From assembly GCA_000987045.1 (NCBI GenBank), contig LAKY01000013.1, positions 25,827 through 89,826 of the forward strand: a stretch of DNA of 64,000 bases, read 5' to 3'. The DNA comes from Clostridiales bacterium PH28_bin88 (GTDB taxonomy: Bacteria > Bacillota > PH28-bin88). Below, piece by piece: positions 1 through 8,145 of the stretch. A program made the position numbers and the translations under genes. Every line of letters starts with the position of its first letter. Within the stretch, counting starts at the first letter, position 1. Below the pieces are notes generated by a model. That model searched no databases, was not told the origin of the DNA, and saw only the letters and a list, made by a program, of their open reading frames with translations.

Positions 1-301
1 ACCAATAATGGCAGCCGTGTTAGCATTTCAATCACTAAAAGATCAAAGGCGGTTGCAAAAAAATTGCTAGGAGTTTTGGATTATGACTGTTCCTTTGATG
101 GGAGAACTCGAGCTGGTTGCTGAATTTCGCAACAAGCTTGAGGATATTGTTGGAAACGACGTGAAAATAAAAATGAATATAATCGAATCACAGGAAGAGG
201 CAAAGAACGTGGTAGGTATTTTTTTTTCAAGCGATTCAAGTAGTGAAACCGTGCAAATAGAGTCAGCGAAGCAGCCTCGGAAGGACACACACCGTCACTA
301 G
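1..301 (+). CDS. Window-edge ORFs of unknown function (small protein at 83-301)
   Basis: The first 123 bases hold open frames that run in from outside the window, one ending at 70 and another at 123; I cannot tell which is the real C-terminus. A 72-residue ORF starts at ATG 83 with a plausible Shine-Dalgarno sequence (TAGGAG, 68-73) and ends at 301. It is acidic and Lys-rich in its first 50 residues, then Ser-rich, with no domain I recognise. It contains a run of nine T at 219-227, where a frame change could occur by slippage or sequencing error. The region may be one degraded gene or two small genes; function unknown. Confidence 0.3.
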
Positions 302-339
302 CCGCCGGCAGTGCCATAATCATAGGGAAACATAAAGAT

Positions 340-651
340 TTGCAGCAATTTCTTAACAAAGAAGGCCCTTCTTACGACCAGGAATTTATGTTAGACATAG
401 AAATCAATTATGATTCAGAAACCTGCACCATTCATCATATTAACCTTCCCTTTCTTTTTAGAGAGCAAGGACTAGGGTCTCGTATCATTCTGGAAATAGA
501 AAAAATGGCTCAAAAGTTAGGCATGAAGGTAATGTACATTCCTTCCGAGCATAGAGCAACCTCTTTCTGGTTGAAGAACGGGTTCGATTTCACCTTCTCC
601 CAGGAAAAGGACTTTTTGAGAAAAACAGGGACAGGTCTAACCTTTATATAG
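340..651 (+). CDS. GNAT-like acetyltransferase domain fragment
   Basis: This 103-residue ORF starts at TTG 340 with only a weak upstream purine stretch. Residues about 45-90 look like the acetyl-CoA-binding half of a GNAT fold: an 'RExGLGSRIILEIEKMA' segment in the place of motif A, then 'ATSFWLKNGFDF', typical of the motif B end. A full GNAT domain is about 140-150 residues, so the N-terminal strands are short or missing. The same frame is open upstream to about 247, and the preceding ORF is in another frame, so a frameshifted longer protein is possible. Substrate cannot be inferred. Confidence 0.45.
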   Translation: MQQFLNKEGPSYDQEFMLDIEINYDSETCTIHHINLPFLFREQGLGSRIILEIEKMAQKLGMKVMYIPSEHRATSFWLKNGFDFTFSQEKDFLRKTGTGLTFI

Positions 652-706
652 CCTACGATTTAAGGAAGAAAATTTCTTGTCAACTCCCGGCTGGCCAGGA
701 CAGGGA

Positions 707-1519
707 TTAGGGCCTGTAAGGCGTCTCCGGTTTTTCCGAACTAAACTGTCTTACAGTACCAACATCTCGCAAACTGCTGGTAGCCTTTAGGGTCGTCGTA
801 ATGGCCTGCAGGAATTTTTCTCCAGCGAAAGAATAGCTTGAACCCACCATCCACATGGCCGCTACCGGCCATCCCGGAACATCAGGGATCGGAACACAAA
901 TGGCGTTAACACCAGGGATGTATTCTGCAAAATCGGTGGCATACCCCTCTCGTATTACCCGGCGTAGTTCCTGTATATACTCGCCTGGATCAGTAATTGT
1001 ATTCTCTGTGAATTTCGGGAGGGGTTTTTCTGCAAGAATCATTTTTAAAGTAGGTTCGTTAAGTCGCGACAGAAAAACCTTACCTGCCGCGCCGGCAGAA
1101 AGGGGAATCCTGGTCCCGATGGGGGCTGTGATTTTCAACTCGGCAGGACTATCCGACTTTTCGATAATGGTAATGCCTTTTCCATCAAACGTGCCCAGGA
1201 AAACTGTTTCCCCGAACTGCTGACTGAGTTCCTCCATAACCGGCCTGGTCACCGACCTGATATCTCCTCCGGCTATGGCCCTGCTACCTAACCAGGCCAG
1301 AGCAGGGCCCAACCTGAATTTTTTTGAAGTGGGGTCCTGCAAAAGACCCCCTATATCCGCGAGGGCTTGAGTAATGCCGTAAACCGTACTTTTTGAAAGG
1401 TTGAGGTTACGGGCAAGGTCACTGATCCCTACCTCTTTTTGGATCCGGGCGATTTCCTCCAAAATGGCAAAGGTTTTGTAAACCAGCGGGGCGCTGTATC
1501 CGTTGCTGTCCTTTGTCAT
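707..1519 (-). CDS. IclR-family transcriptional regulator
   Basis: A 270-residue protein of normal IclR length. Residues about 12-70 form a winged helix-turn-helix ('ISDLARNLNLSKSTVYGI' is the recognition region), and residues about 85-255 are the effector-binding domain (GTRIPLSAGAAGKVFL is a typical IclR stretch). IclR proteins bind operator DNA as dimers or tetramers and respond to small organic acids or aromatic compounds. It lies immediately downstream of, and codirectional with, the MFS and molybdenum hydroxylase genes, so it most likely controls that operon and perhaps the divergent CoA ligase operon. The ligand is unknown. Confidence 0.88.
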   Translation of the reverse strand: MTKDSNGYSAPLVYKTFAILEEIARIQKEVGISDLARNLNLSKSTVYGITQALADIGGLLQDPTSKKFRLGPALAWLGSRAIAGGDIRSVTRPVMEELSQQFGETVFLGTFDGKGITIIEKSDSPAELKITAPIGTRIPLSAGAAGKVFLSRLNEPTLKMILAEKPLPKFTENTITDPGEYIQELRRVIREGYATDFAEYIPGVNAICVPIPDVPGWPVAAMWMVGSSYSFAGEKFLQAITTTLKATSSLRDVGTVRQFSSEKPETPYRP

Positions 1520-1583
1520 GGGCCGGCTATTTCTCCTTTAGCATGCTTTTCAATTAAGTGTACCCTTTCCGGTCTTATTTCGC

Positions 1584-2840
1584 TTATAAGTTAGCACTTG
1601 GATTATCTCTTACAATTCGCTGCGGCAACACTGAAATGACCCCTCCCAGGCAGGCAAGTATCGCCGCCAGGTAAAATGCTCCGATGAAAGAATGGCTCAG
1701 TTGCTTGATATATCCGGCGCTGGTAGGTCCTAAAATCTGACCTAGGCCAAAAAAGAAGGTGACCAGGCCTAGCGCGGCCGGTGCGGCTTTTGGACCAACC
1801 AAATCCCCACAGTAGGAAGCCACAATTCCGGGAATGCTCCAGGCAGTCAGGCCGAAAATTACTGCCGATAACCACACAAATATCGATGCCGATGTGGTAA
1901 CCGGCAACAAGTAGCTGATTGTCTGCAGGGTAAACACAATAAACAAAGCCAGGCGGCGTCCCACTACATCCGATAAACTTCCCCAGATTACGGCACTACC
2001 GATGGACAGAAAACCCACCATGCTCCATATATTCCCCGCAACGCTTTGCGCCAAGCCCTTTTCTCCCATCAAGTAATTGACAAAAAACATTGTGTAGATA
2101 ATGTAAGACATTCCGAAACAAAAGTATGCTAAAGCCAGAACGCGAACACCCCGAAGGTATAGGATACCCTTAATACTTAAATTACGATTACCCTGCCAGG
2201 CGCTGTTCTGCCCAGCCTGTGTCGTGCCTCCTCCCATGAGGGTTAGGCCCTTTTCCCCAGGGTGGTTTCTGATAAAAAACACGGACAAAACCCCAACCGC
2301 TAATACAAGACCGCCCAGAATAAGCCAACTGTATCGCCAGCCGTATTCGGGATACATCCGGTTTACCAGTGGTACCAACCAGCCAGTGATGGCGATAGCG
2401 AGCCCTGACCCACCCACCAGGAAACCATTGGCCATCCCCCGGCGATTGGGTGAAAACCAGCTTGAAGACAAACCCATAATGGAGATGTTCCCGCCAGCAC
2501 TGCCAATCCCGGTAAGAAACCGGAATAAGATTAACGAAGTAACCCCACCGGCCAAGGCAGTTACCGCCATGGTCAAGGCAGTCCAAAAAAGGGCCACCGA
2601 GATCACAATCCTGGGACCATACCGGGAAGCCAGCATCCCTGCCACCATAGCCGCCAGGAAGTACCCGAACATATTGGCGGAAGCGATAATCCCTGTTTCA
2701 TCATAGGTCAAGCCGAGTGCAGACTGCATCGAAGGGAGAATCATGCCGTAACTAAACCGGCCAAAGCCCAAGGACCCGGCCACCACCAGTATTCCCACAA
2801 CCAGGATCACCCAACCGTAATGCATCCTGTATCCTTTCAT
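1584..2840 (-). CDS. MFS transporter (OFA/organic-acid type)
   Basis: A 418-residue, strongly hydrophobic protein with about twelve predicted membrane segments. Two MFS loop motifs are visible: GMLASRYGPR after TM2 and GSLSDVVGRR in the second half. The N-terminal 'YGWVILVVG' start is common in oxalate/formate-antiporter-like carriers, which move small carboxylates across the cytoplasmic membrane. It begins 1 bp after the stop of the molybdenum hydroxylase large subunit, so the two are translated from one transcript. Its likely job is import of the compound that the hydroxylase or CoA ligase processes, or export of a product. Substrate is inference only. Confidence 0.85.
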   Translation of the reverse strand: MKGYRMHYGWVILVVGILVVAGSLGFGRFSYGMILPSMQSALGLTYDETGIIASANMFGYFLAAMVAGMLASRYGPRIVISVALFWTALTMAVTALAGGVTSLILFRFLTGIGSAGGNISIMGLSSSWFSPNRRGMANGFLVGGSGLAIAITGWLVPLVNRMYPEYGWRYSWLILGGLVLAVGVLSVFFIRNHPGEKGLTLMGGGTTQAGQNSAWQGNRNLSIKGILYLRGVRVLALAYFCFGMSYIIYTMFFVNYLMGEKGLAQSVAGNIWSMVGFLSIGSAVIWGSLSDVVGRRLALFIVFTLQTISYLLPVTTSASIFVWLSAVIFGLTAWSIPGIVASYCGDLVGPKAAPAALGLVTFFFGLGQILGPTSAGYIKQLSHSFIGAFYLAAILACLGGVISVLPQRIVRDNPSANL

Positions 2841-2841
2841 C

Positions 2842-5157
2842 TCAAAATCCTCCTTTATCTTGCCGCGTTTCCTTTTCCCTCTTTTCTTTAAGCGCCCGCC
2901 AGACCTTCTCGTAACTTAACGGAAGGCTGTAGACCCGGACACCCATGGCATCGTAAATGGCGTTGGCGTAACAACCCATGGTTGGTATGGTAGCTCCTTC
3001 ACCAACTTCTTTTACACCCCACGGACCGGCCGGCTCATAACTTTTCACCAACTCTGAACTTATCCTTGGCATGTCCAGTGCTGTAGGCATTCGGTATTCG
3101 GACAGGTTGGGGTTAAGGATCTTGCCGTTCGCGTCAAAATGTACTTCCTCCCAGATAGCCTCGCCCATTCCCATAAAAAGTGCTCCGTGAACCTGGCCAT
3201 GAAGCAGGGCGGGATTAATCACCGTACCGCAGTCATGAACGTCCCATACTTCCCTCACCTTAATTTCCCCGGTTTCTTCATCCACCTCTACCTCACTGAC
3301 CTGGGCTGCAAAACTGTAAGCCGGAGATGTTCCAACCGGCGCTCCTTTAAACGCTCCTCCCAGCTTGGGCGGGGTATAAGCACCACGGCCTACCAGCGGC
3401 CCTTTCCGCACAAAGTACTCCCTGGCTACCTCCGCAAAGGTTCTGGTATTTTCAGGATTAGACTTCATGAAGATAATCCCTTTTCTGCAATCCAAATCTC
3501 CTGGGTCCCTGCTCATCATAATACCAGCCATTTCCAGGATCTGCGCCTTTACTTCTTCACCGGCTTGCTTGACTGCGGCGCCAGACATCAGGGTCTGGCG
3601 GCTGGCATAGGCTCCAAAATCATGGGGAGTAGTTTCAGTATCGGCAGCGACAATTTTCATATTTTCATAGGTGAAGCCCATCGCTTCGGCCGCCATCTGG
3701 CAAAGAACGGTATCCGAACCCTGACCGATGTCTGTAGCACCGGTATAGAGGGTGGCGGCAGAACCGTCCTCGTGAACCTTGATGATGGCGGCAGCGTGGG
3801 GAAGGTTGGTACGATAAATTGGGTAGCCGGCGCCGGAAACAAAGCTGCCGGCAGCAATCCCGATACCCCTTCCTTTGGGCAGCTTACCCTTTTTGTCATC
3901 CCAACGCGAGATCTCCCTCGCCTTTTGAATACAGGCAGTCAGCTCGCATGAGTTAACCTTGAACTCGTTGGGAGTGACGGTGTTTGGCTTGCGGGCATTG
4001 CGCAACCGGATTTCCAAGGGGTCTATGCCAAGGTCTTTGGCCACATTATCCAGGTGACACTCAAAAGCATACCTGGGCTGCGGGGCACCGTGGCCTCGCT
4101 GTGCACCGCAGGCCGGTAGGTTGGTATAGACTCGCACCATATCAAACTTGTAGTTTTCGAAATCATAAGTCAAGGTGAGCATGGCTCCGGCGTAATAAGC
4201 GGTGGCAATTCCCAAGCTGGTATAGGCACCACCGTCCATGATAAAGTTGGCGTGAACACCTAGCAACCTCCCATCTCTGTCCACGCCGGATGTGATTTCC
4301 ATCACCTGGCGGTGGCGCCCCCGGTTGTGGGCAAACATTTCATGGCGGTCATAAAACATTTTGACCGGGCGGCCGGTTATTCTGGATAATACCGCGCCGG
4401 CGAATTCAAGGCCGGTCGGCTCCAGTTTACCACCGAACCCCCCGCCAACATATGTTTTGATTACCCGTACATCGCCCATGGGCAGGCCGAACTGCCGGGC
4501 GATGTAGTACTGGAAGTAATGAGGCGACTGGGTGCTGGTGTATACGGTAAGTTTGCCCCCTTCCCAAATGGATATGGCCGAATGGGGTTCGATGGGACAC
4601 TGGTAGGTCCGCTGACCGATGAAACGGTCGGTACGTACGTGGAAGGCCTCGGCAAAGGCTTTTTCCACATCGCCGAAGTGCTGATGAATCTCGGTATTGA
4701 TATTCCGGGGGTATTCGTCGTGAACCTGCGGTGCGCCTTCTCCTAACGCCTCCATGGGATCAAAAACAGCCGGCAATACTTCATATTCCACCTTGATCAG
4801 CTTAAGTGCCCTGTACACAGTTTCCTCGTCCAGTGCCGCAACGGCAGCAACTTTATCTCCCACAAATCGGACCTTGTCAATGCAGAAAATGTTCTCATCC
4901 CAGCGGGCCGGGCTAATGCCGTATTTAAGGCTTGGTACATCTTTGTGGGTAATCACTGCTTTAACGCCGGGGAGTTTTTCTGCCTCTGATGTATCAATGC
5001 TGATAATCCTGGCATGAGCGTGCGGGCTGGTTAGGATCTTACCGGCCAACATGTTGGGAAATTTAAGATCACCCGTATACTTGGCCTGGCCTGTAACCTT
5101 GGCCCGCCCGTCGATCTTGGGAACATTTCTGCCGATTACGGAATATTCCTCATTCAT
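2842..5157 (-). CDS. Molybdenum hydroxylase, molybdopterin-binding large subunit
   Basis: A 771-residue xanthine-dehydrogenase-family large subunit carrying the molybdopterin cytosine dinucleotide cofactor. An a/b hammerhead domain occupies about residues 15-125 and the Mo-binding domain follows. The glycine-rich VGGGFGGK motif is at about residue 240. The active-site segment reads ACGAQRGHGAP, like 4-hydroxybenzoyl-CoA reductase alpha subunits and unlike the AYxCSFR loop of CO dehydrogenase. The catalytic glutamate lies in KEVGEGA near residue 720. With the FeS and FAD subunits it forms a heterotrimer that hydroxylates, or reductively dehydroxylates, an aromatic or N-heterocyclic substrate. 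The substrate is not determined; the CoA ligase across the divergent promoter favours an aromatic acid. Confidence 0.9.
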   Translation of the reverse strand: MNEEYSVIGRNVPKIDGRAKVTGQAKYTGDLKFPNMLAGKILTSPHAHARIISIDTSEAEKLPGVKAVITHKDVPSLKYGISPARWDENIFCIDKVRFVGDKVAAVAALDEETVYRALKLIKVEYEVLPAVFDPMEALGEGAPQVHDEYPRNINTEIHQHFGDVEKAFAEAFHVRTDRFIGQRTYQCPIEPHSAISIWEGGKLTVYTSTQSPHYFQYYIARQFGLPMGDVRVIKTYVGGGFGGKLEPTGLEFAGAVLSRITGRPVKMFYDRHEMFAHNRGRHRQVMEITSGVDRDGRLLGVHANFIMDGGAYTSLGIATAYYAGAMLTLTYDFENYKFDMVRVYTNLPACGAQRGHGAPQPRYAFECHLDNVAKDLGIDPLEIRLRNARKPNTVTPNEFKVNSCELTACIQKAREISRWDDKKGKLPKGRGIGIAAGSFVSGAGYPIYRTNLPHAAAIIKVHEDGSAATLYTGATDIGQGSDTVLCQMAAEAMGFTYENMKIVAADTETTPHDFGAYASRQTLMSGAAVKQAGEEVKAQILEMAGIMMSRDPGDLDCRKGIIFMKSNPENTRTFAEVAREYFVRKGPLVGRGAYTPPKLGGAFKGAPVGTSPAYSFAAQVSEVEVDEETGEIKVREVWDVHDCGTVINPALLHGQVHGALFMGMGEAIWEEVHFDANGKILNPNLSEYRMPTALDMPRISSELVKSYEPAGPWGVKEVGEGATIPTMGCYANAIYDAMGVRVYSLPLSYEKVWRALKEKREKETRQDKGGF

Positions 5158-5172
5158 GAAGTCACCCTCTTC

Positions 5173-5664
5173 TTATTTTTTCCCCACGGCTAAGATGGCC
5201 TTTACGATATTTACATATCCCGTGCACCGGCAAAGGTTACCGCCGATTGCTTCCCGTACCTCATCCTCTGTGGGATGAGTGTTACGGGCTAGGAGGGCTT
5301 TGGCTGACAGAATCATCCCTGGGGTACAATAGCCGCACTGCACGGCGGCGTTCTCTATGAAAGACTCCTGAATCTTATCCAATTGATCCCCTTTCGACAC
5401 CCCTTCGATAGTTACGATTTCCTTACCCTCAGCTTCTACAGCCAGGACAATACAAGAATTCACTGGCTTACCATCCAGCAGTACCGTACATGACCCGCAG
5501 TCGCCCAATTCGCATCCTTTTTTGGTACCGGTCAAATTTAGTTGTTCCCGCAGCACGTTTGCCAGTAAGGTATTGGCCTTAACCATTACAGAATGGTTGT
5601 CGCCATTAACAGTAAGGTTGACAAGGAAACGCTTGATGCCGTCTTCCCCGGTTATGGCCTGCAT
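5173..5664 (-). CDS. Molybdenum hydroxylase, [2Fe-2S] subunit
   Basis: A 163-residue small subunit that passes electrons between the Mo centre and FAD. The plant-type [2Fe-2S] cluster uses CELGDCGSC plus a later Cys (residues 51, 56, 59, 71). The second cluster uses CGYC (110, 113) and CRC (145, 147). All eight ligands are present. The ATG at 5664 was chosen because GGAGG lies about ten bases upstream; a GTG at 5688 is an alternative that would overlap the FAD subunit stop. It sits between the FAD and Mo subunit genes, the usual order for this operon. Confidence 0.92.
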   Translation of the reverse strand: MQAITGEDGIKRFLVNLTVNGDNHSVMVKANTLLANVLREQLNLTGTKKGCELGDCGSCTVLLDGKPVNSCIVLAVEAEGKEIVTIEGVSKGDQLDKIQESFIENAAVQCGYCTPGMILSAKALLARNTHPTEDEVREAIGGNLCRCTGYVNIVKAILAVGKK

Positions 5665-5684
5665 TTCTGAGCCTCCTTCCTTTT

Positions 5685-6557
5685 TCACGCATGCCCTTCT
5701 TTGATGGCCTTACGCAATGCCCTCTTGGTAAAGACCCTGATCATCTCCCGCCGGTACTCCTCTGAACCCCGGATGTCTGAAATCGGCTTGCATTCCCCGG
5801 CGGCGCACACGCCAGCCTCATCCAGCAGGTCATCGGTGACAACCTTGCCGGCTAGCAATTCTTCAGTCTTTCTGGCCTTCATCGGTATGGGTGCCACGGC
5901 ACCGAGGACAATCCGGGCATTGTTGATAATGCCTTGTTTCATAGTTACGGCGGCAGCGACACCTACCACAGCGAGAGCACCGGACCGGCGCAGGCCGAAC
6001 TTTAGGTAAGTACTACCGGTAGTAGGCTGTTCGGGAATCAATATTTCGGTGAGGATCTCGTCTTGAGCAATTACCGACTGGTTGGGCCCAGTAAAAAATT
6101 CCTCCAGAGTCACACTCCTGGACGCACCGGGTCCGACCAATTTCACCACGGTGCCGAGAGCAATGAGAATAGGAGGTAAATCAGCCGAAGGTACAGCATT
6201 TACGATGTTCCCGCCAATGGTACCGGCATTTCTAATCTGGTTATTGGCCATCTGATGGGCCGTCATGGAAACCGAAAAAAATTTTTTATGCAAAACCTTT
6301 GTGTTAACCAGGTCATTGAGTGTAGCTCTAGCACCAATAACCACGCCTTTGCCAGGCACATGTTCAATGGCGGACAATTGACTGATATTCTTGAGTGAGA
6401 CAAGTACCTGTGGGGCCAAAACTTCGTGCTTCATTTTTATAATCAAGTCTGTACCGCCCGCCAGCACCTTGGCCTTTGAACCAAACCGGGCAAGTATTTC
6501 ACAAGCCTCGTGTACGCTCCCGGGGTTGTAATAATCAAAATCCGGTAAATTCATCAT
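5685..6557 (-). CDS. Molybdenum hydroxylase, FAD-binding subunit
   Basis: A 290-residue CO-dehydrogenase/xanthine-dehydrogenase medium subunit. FAD contacts are expected at LAGGTDLIIKM (about residues 33-43) and NAGTIGGN (about 110). The length matches ordinary members. It lacks the extra [4Fe-4S] loop of true 4-hydroxybenzoyl-CoA reductase HcrB, which argues against ferredoxin-driven dehydroxylation and for an NAD- or quinone-linked hydroxylase. It is the first gene of the minus-strand operon, behind a TTGACA -35 box at 6661-6666. Confidence 0.9.
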   Translation of the reverse strand: MMNLPDFDYYNPGSVHEACEILARFGSKAKVLAGGTDLIIKMKHEVLAPQVLVSLKNISQLSAIEHVPGKGVVIGARATLNDLVNTKVLHKKFFSVSMTAHQMANNQIRNAGTIGGNIVNAVPSADLPPILIALGTVVKLVGPGASRSVTLEEFFTGPNQSVIAQDEILTEILIPEQPTTGSTYLKFGLRRSGALAVVGVAAAVTMKQGIINNARIVLGAVAPIPMKARKTEELLAGKVVTDDLLDEAGVCAAGECKPISDIRGSEEYRREMIRVFTKRALRKAIKEGHA

Positions 6558-7125
6558 TATCCTCCTTGATTAAAGAATTTTCTGATAACTAAGTTGTCCA
6601 ACGTTCTTTACGCTGAACTCCTGTTCCCTATGATAAAGTATGTGTGGCTTACCTGTATCTTGTCAAGAAATAATGCGGAAAGTCCCCCTTTTTATACCCA
6701 AAAGTATTAACCCCCTGCATGATTTGCATGTGAGGCAAGGTTTCTAACCGTTACTCTTTTCCGGACACATGAAACCCAGTTTGCCGCGCCTAACGCCTAA
6801 ATGGACCATTACCCCCACTCATTTCTTCGAAAGTGCTGGGGTCTTTGCGTCTATTACACGGTTCGAAAACGTTGTTTGTTCGAAAGTTCACCCAAATTAG
6901 GTAAACCAGATTCGCCTGCGAATAACCTGCTTTTAATCCTTTTTAGCGATGGTTTTATTACAGAATTTTCTTTACAGTTAAGATAAATAAATATTCGTGC
7001 TGTTTTCCTTAGGACAGGTAGGACGGTATATACGGCAGGAGCGTCTTCTCTCGAGACTGGTAGGGCAGTGACCTGTGCTGTATCTCCGTTGCTAACCAAA
7101 TTGATCCAAAGGAGGCCACATTAAC
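6558..7125. promoter_or_regulatory. Divergent intergenic control region with three TTCGAAA repeats
   Basis: A 568-bp gap between two divergent operons with no convincing ORF. It contains the minus-strand promoter candidate above and three copies of TTCGAAA(G/A) at 6826-6833, 6862-6869 and 6879-6886. Each core TTCGAA is a palindrome, so the three sites could be regulator half-sites or full sites. The IclR-family protein encoded nearby is the obvious candidate regulator, but the link is inference. Confidence 0.45.
6637..6666 (-). promoter_or_regulatory. Probable sigma-A promoter of the Mo-hydroxylase operon
   Basis: On the minus strand a perfect -35 TTGACA (6661-6666) is followed after 18 bp by CATACT (6637-6642), a 4/6 match to -10. 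It lies about 80 bp upstream of the FAD subunit start. The fit is partial, so this is a candidate only. Confidence 0.5.
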
Positions 7126-8127
7126 ATGACTAACATTTTGATCGTCCAGGAAGAGGCCGAAAAGTATGCCGCCATCATTCAAAAAAGCCTTCCTCAAGAG
7201 GTAAGGGATGGAGTGATCAAACTACATCTCTGCAAGGATGAGTACTCTGTCCCCAAAGATGTCGGCAAAATCAACATTATCGGCACTTGGCCGCTGGTTA
7301 AACAGATTCCACAGATGAATGACCTCAAGTGGGTGATGACCTTTAGTTCAGGGGTTGATCACTGGGAGAAATCAGGCCTTTTGCCCAGGGAAATTCCTCT
7401 GGTACACTTGCCAGGAGGTTCAGGAATACCAGTGGCGGAATTTGTGATGGGGTTATTACTCAACCACGTGAAGCATTATGATCAAGTCTGGAAAAATCAA
7501 GCCGAAAGCAAGTTTATTCGCATCCAAGGTGGGGAACTGTGGGGTAAGACCATTGGTATTATTGGCTTGGGGGGTATCGGCAGGGAGGTTGCCAAGCGGG
7601 CCAAGGCTTTCGATATGCACGTGATCGGTACCGATGTCGAAGTACAGGATGTCCCCTTTGTCGATAAAGTTTACATGTCAAGCCAGTTTGAGACAGTGCT
7701 TCAAATCAGTGATTTTGTGGTGTTATCATGCCCGGAAACCAAGGAAACCATCAACATGATGAACGAAAGACGTTTCCAGATGATGAAACCCTCTGCCTAC
7801 CTGATAAACTGTGCCCGGGGTTCATTGGTGGTAAAGGATGACCTGATTAAGGCCCTCGAAGCGGGCTGGATTGCCGGGGCCTCTATTGATGTTTTTTGGA
7901 TTAAACCCCCCCTTCCTTCATACTTACCACCTGATGACGAACTGTGGCATACCAAAAACATTCACCTTAGTCCCCATATCTCAAGCTGGACAGACATGTA
8001 CGCCGTCCGTTTCGGAGAGGTTTTTGCGGAAAACATCAAAAGATACCTGCGGAATGAACCCCTCATCAGTGTTGCCCCTGGCTTTGGGGTTAACACCAAT
8101 GTAATTTACAGCAGAAAAATAAGCTGA
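7126..8127 (+). CDS. D-isomer-specific 2-hydroxyacid dehydrogenase homologue (altered active site)
   Basis: A 333-residue protein with the NAD(P)-binding Rossmann motif GLGGIG (G147, G149, G152) and an acidic D170 that favours NAD over NADP. The substrate-binding arginine is R231 in CARGS and the acid/base histidine is H284 in SPHIS. The position normally held by the catalytic glutamate (DVFxxEP) reads DVFWIKP, placing Lys260 there. The start is an ATG behind AAAGGAGG. The family reduces 2-oxo acids or oxidises D-2-hydroxy acids. Loss of the Glu of the His-Glu pair suggests altered or lost classical activity. It is cotranscribed with the CoA ligase 18 bp downstream. Confidence 0.85.
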   Translation: MTNILIVQEEAEKYAAIIQKSLPQEVRDGVIKLHLCKDEYSVPKDVGKINIIGTWPLVKQIPQMNDLKWVMTFSSGVDHWEKSGLLPREIPLVHLPGGSGIPVAEFVMGLLLNHVKHYDQVWKNQAESKFIRIQGGELWGKTIGIIGLGGIGREVAKRAKAFDMHVIGTDVEVQDVPFVDKVYMSSQFETVLQISDFVVLSCPETKETINMMNERRFQMMKPSAYLINCARGSLVVKDDLIKALEAGWIAGASIDVFWIKPPLPSYLPPDDELWHTKNIHLSPHISSWTDMYAVRFGEVFAENIKRYLRNEPLISVAPGFGVNTNVIYSRKIS

Positions 8128-8145
8128 AAAACGGAGGGAAGAAAA

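Noticed and set aside
3139..3951. A 270-residue plus-strand ORF inside the Mo-hydroxylase gene
   Set aside because: It is antisense to a clear conserved enzyme and shows no domain of its own.
2842..5157. Form I CO dehydrogenase large subunit
   Set aside because: The active-site loop has CGAQRGHG and not AYxCSFR, so CO oxidation is not supported.
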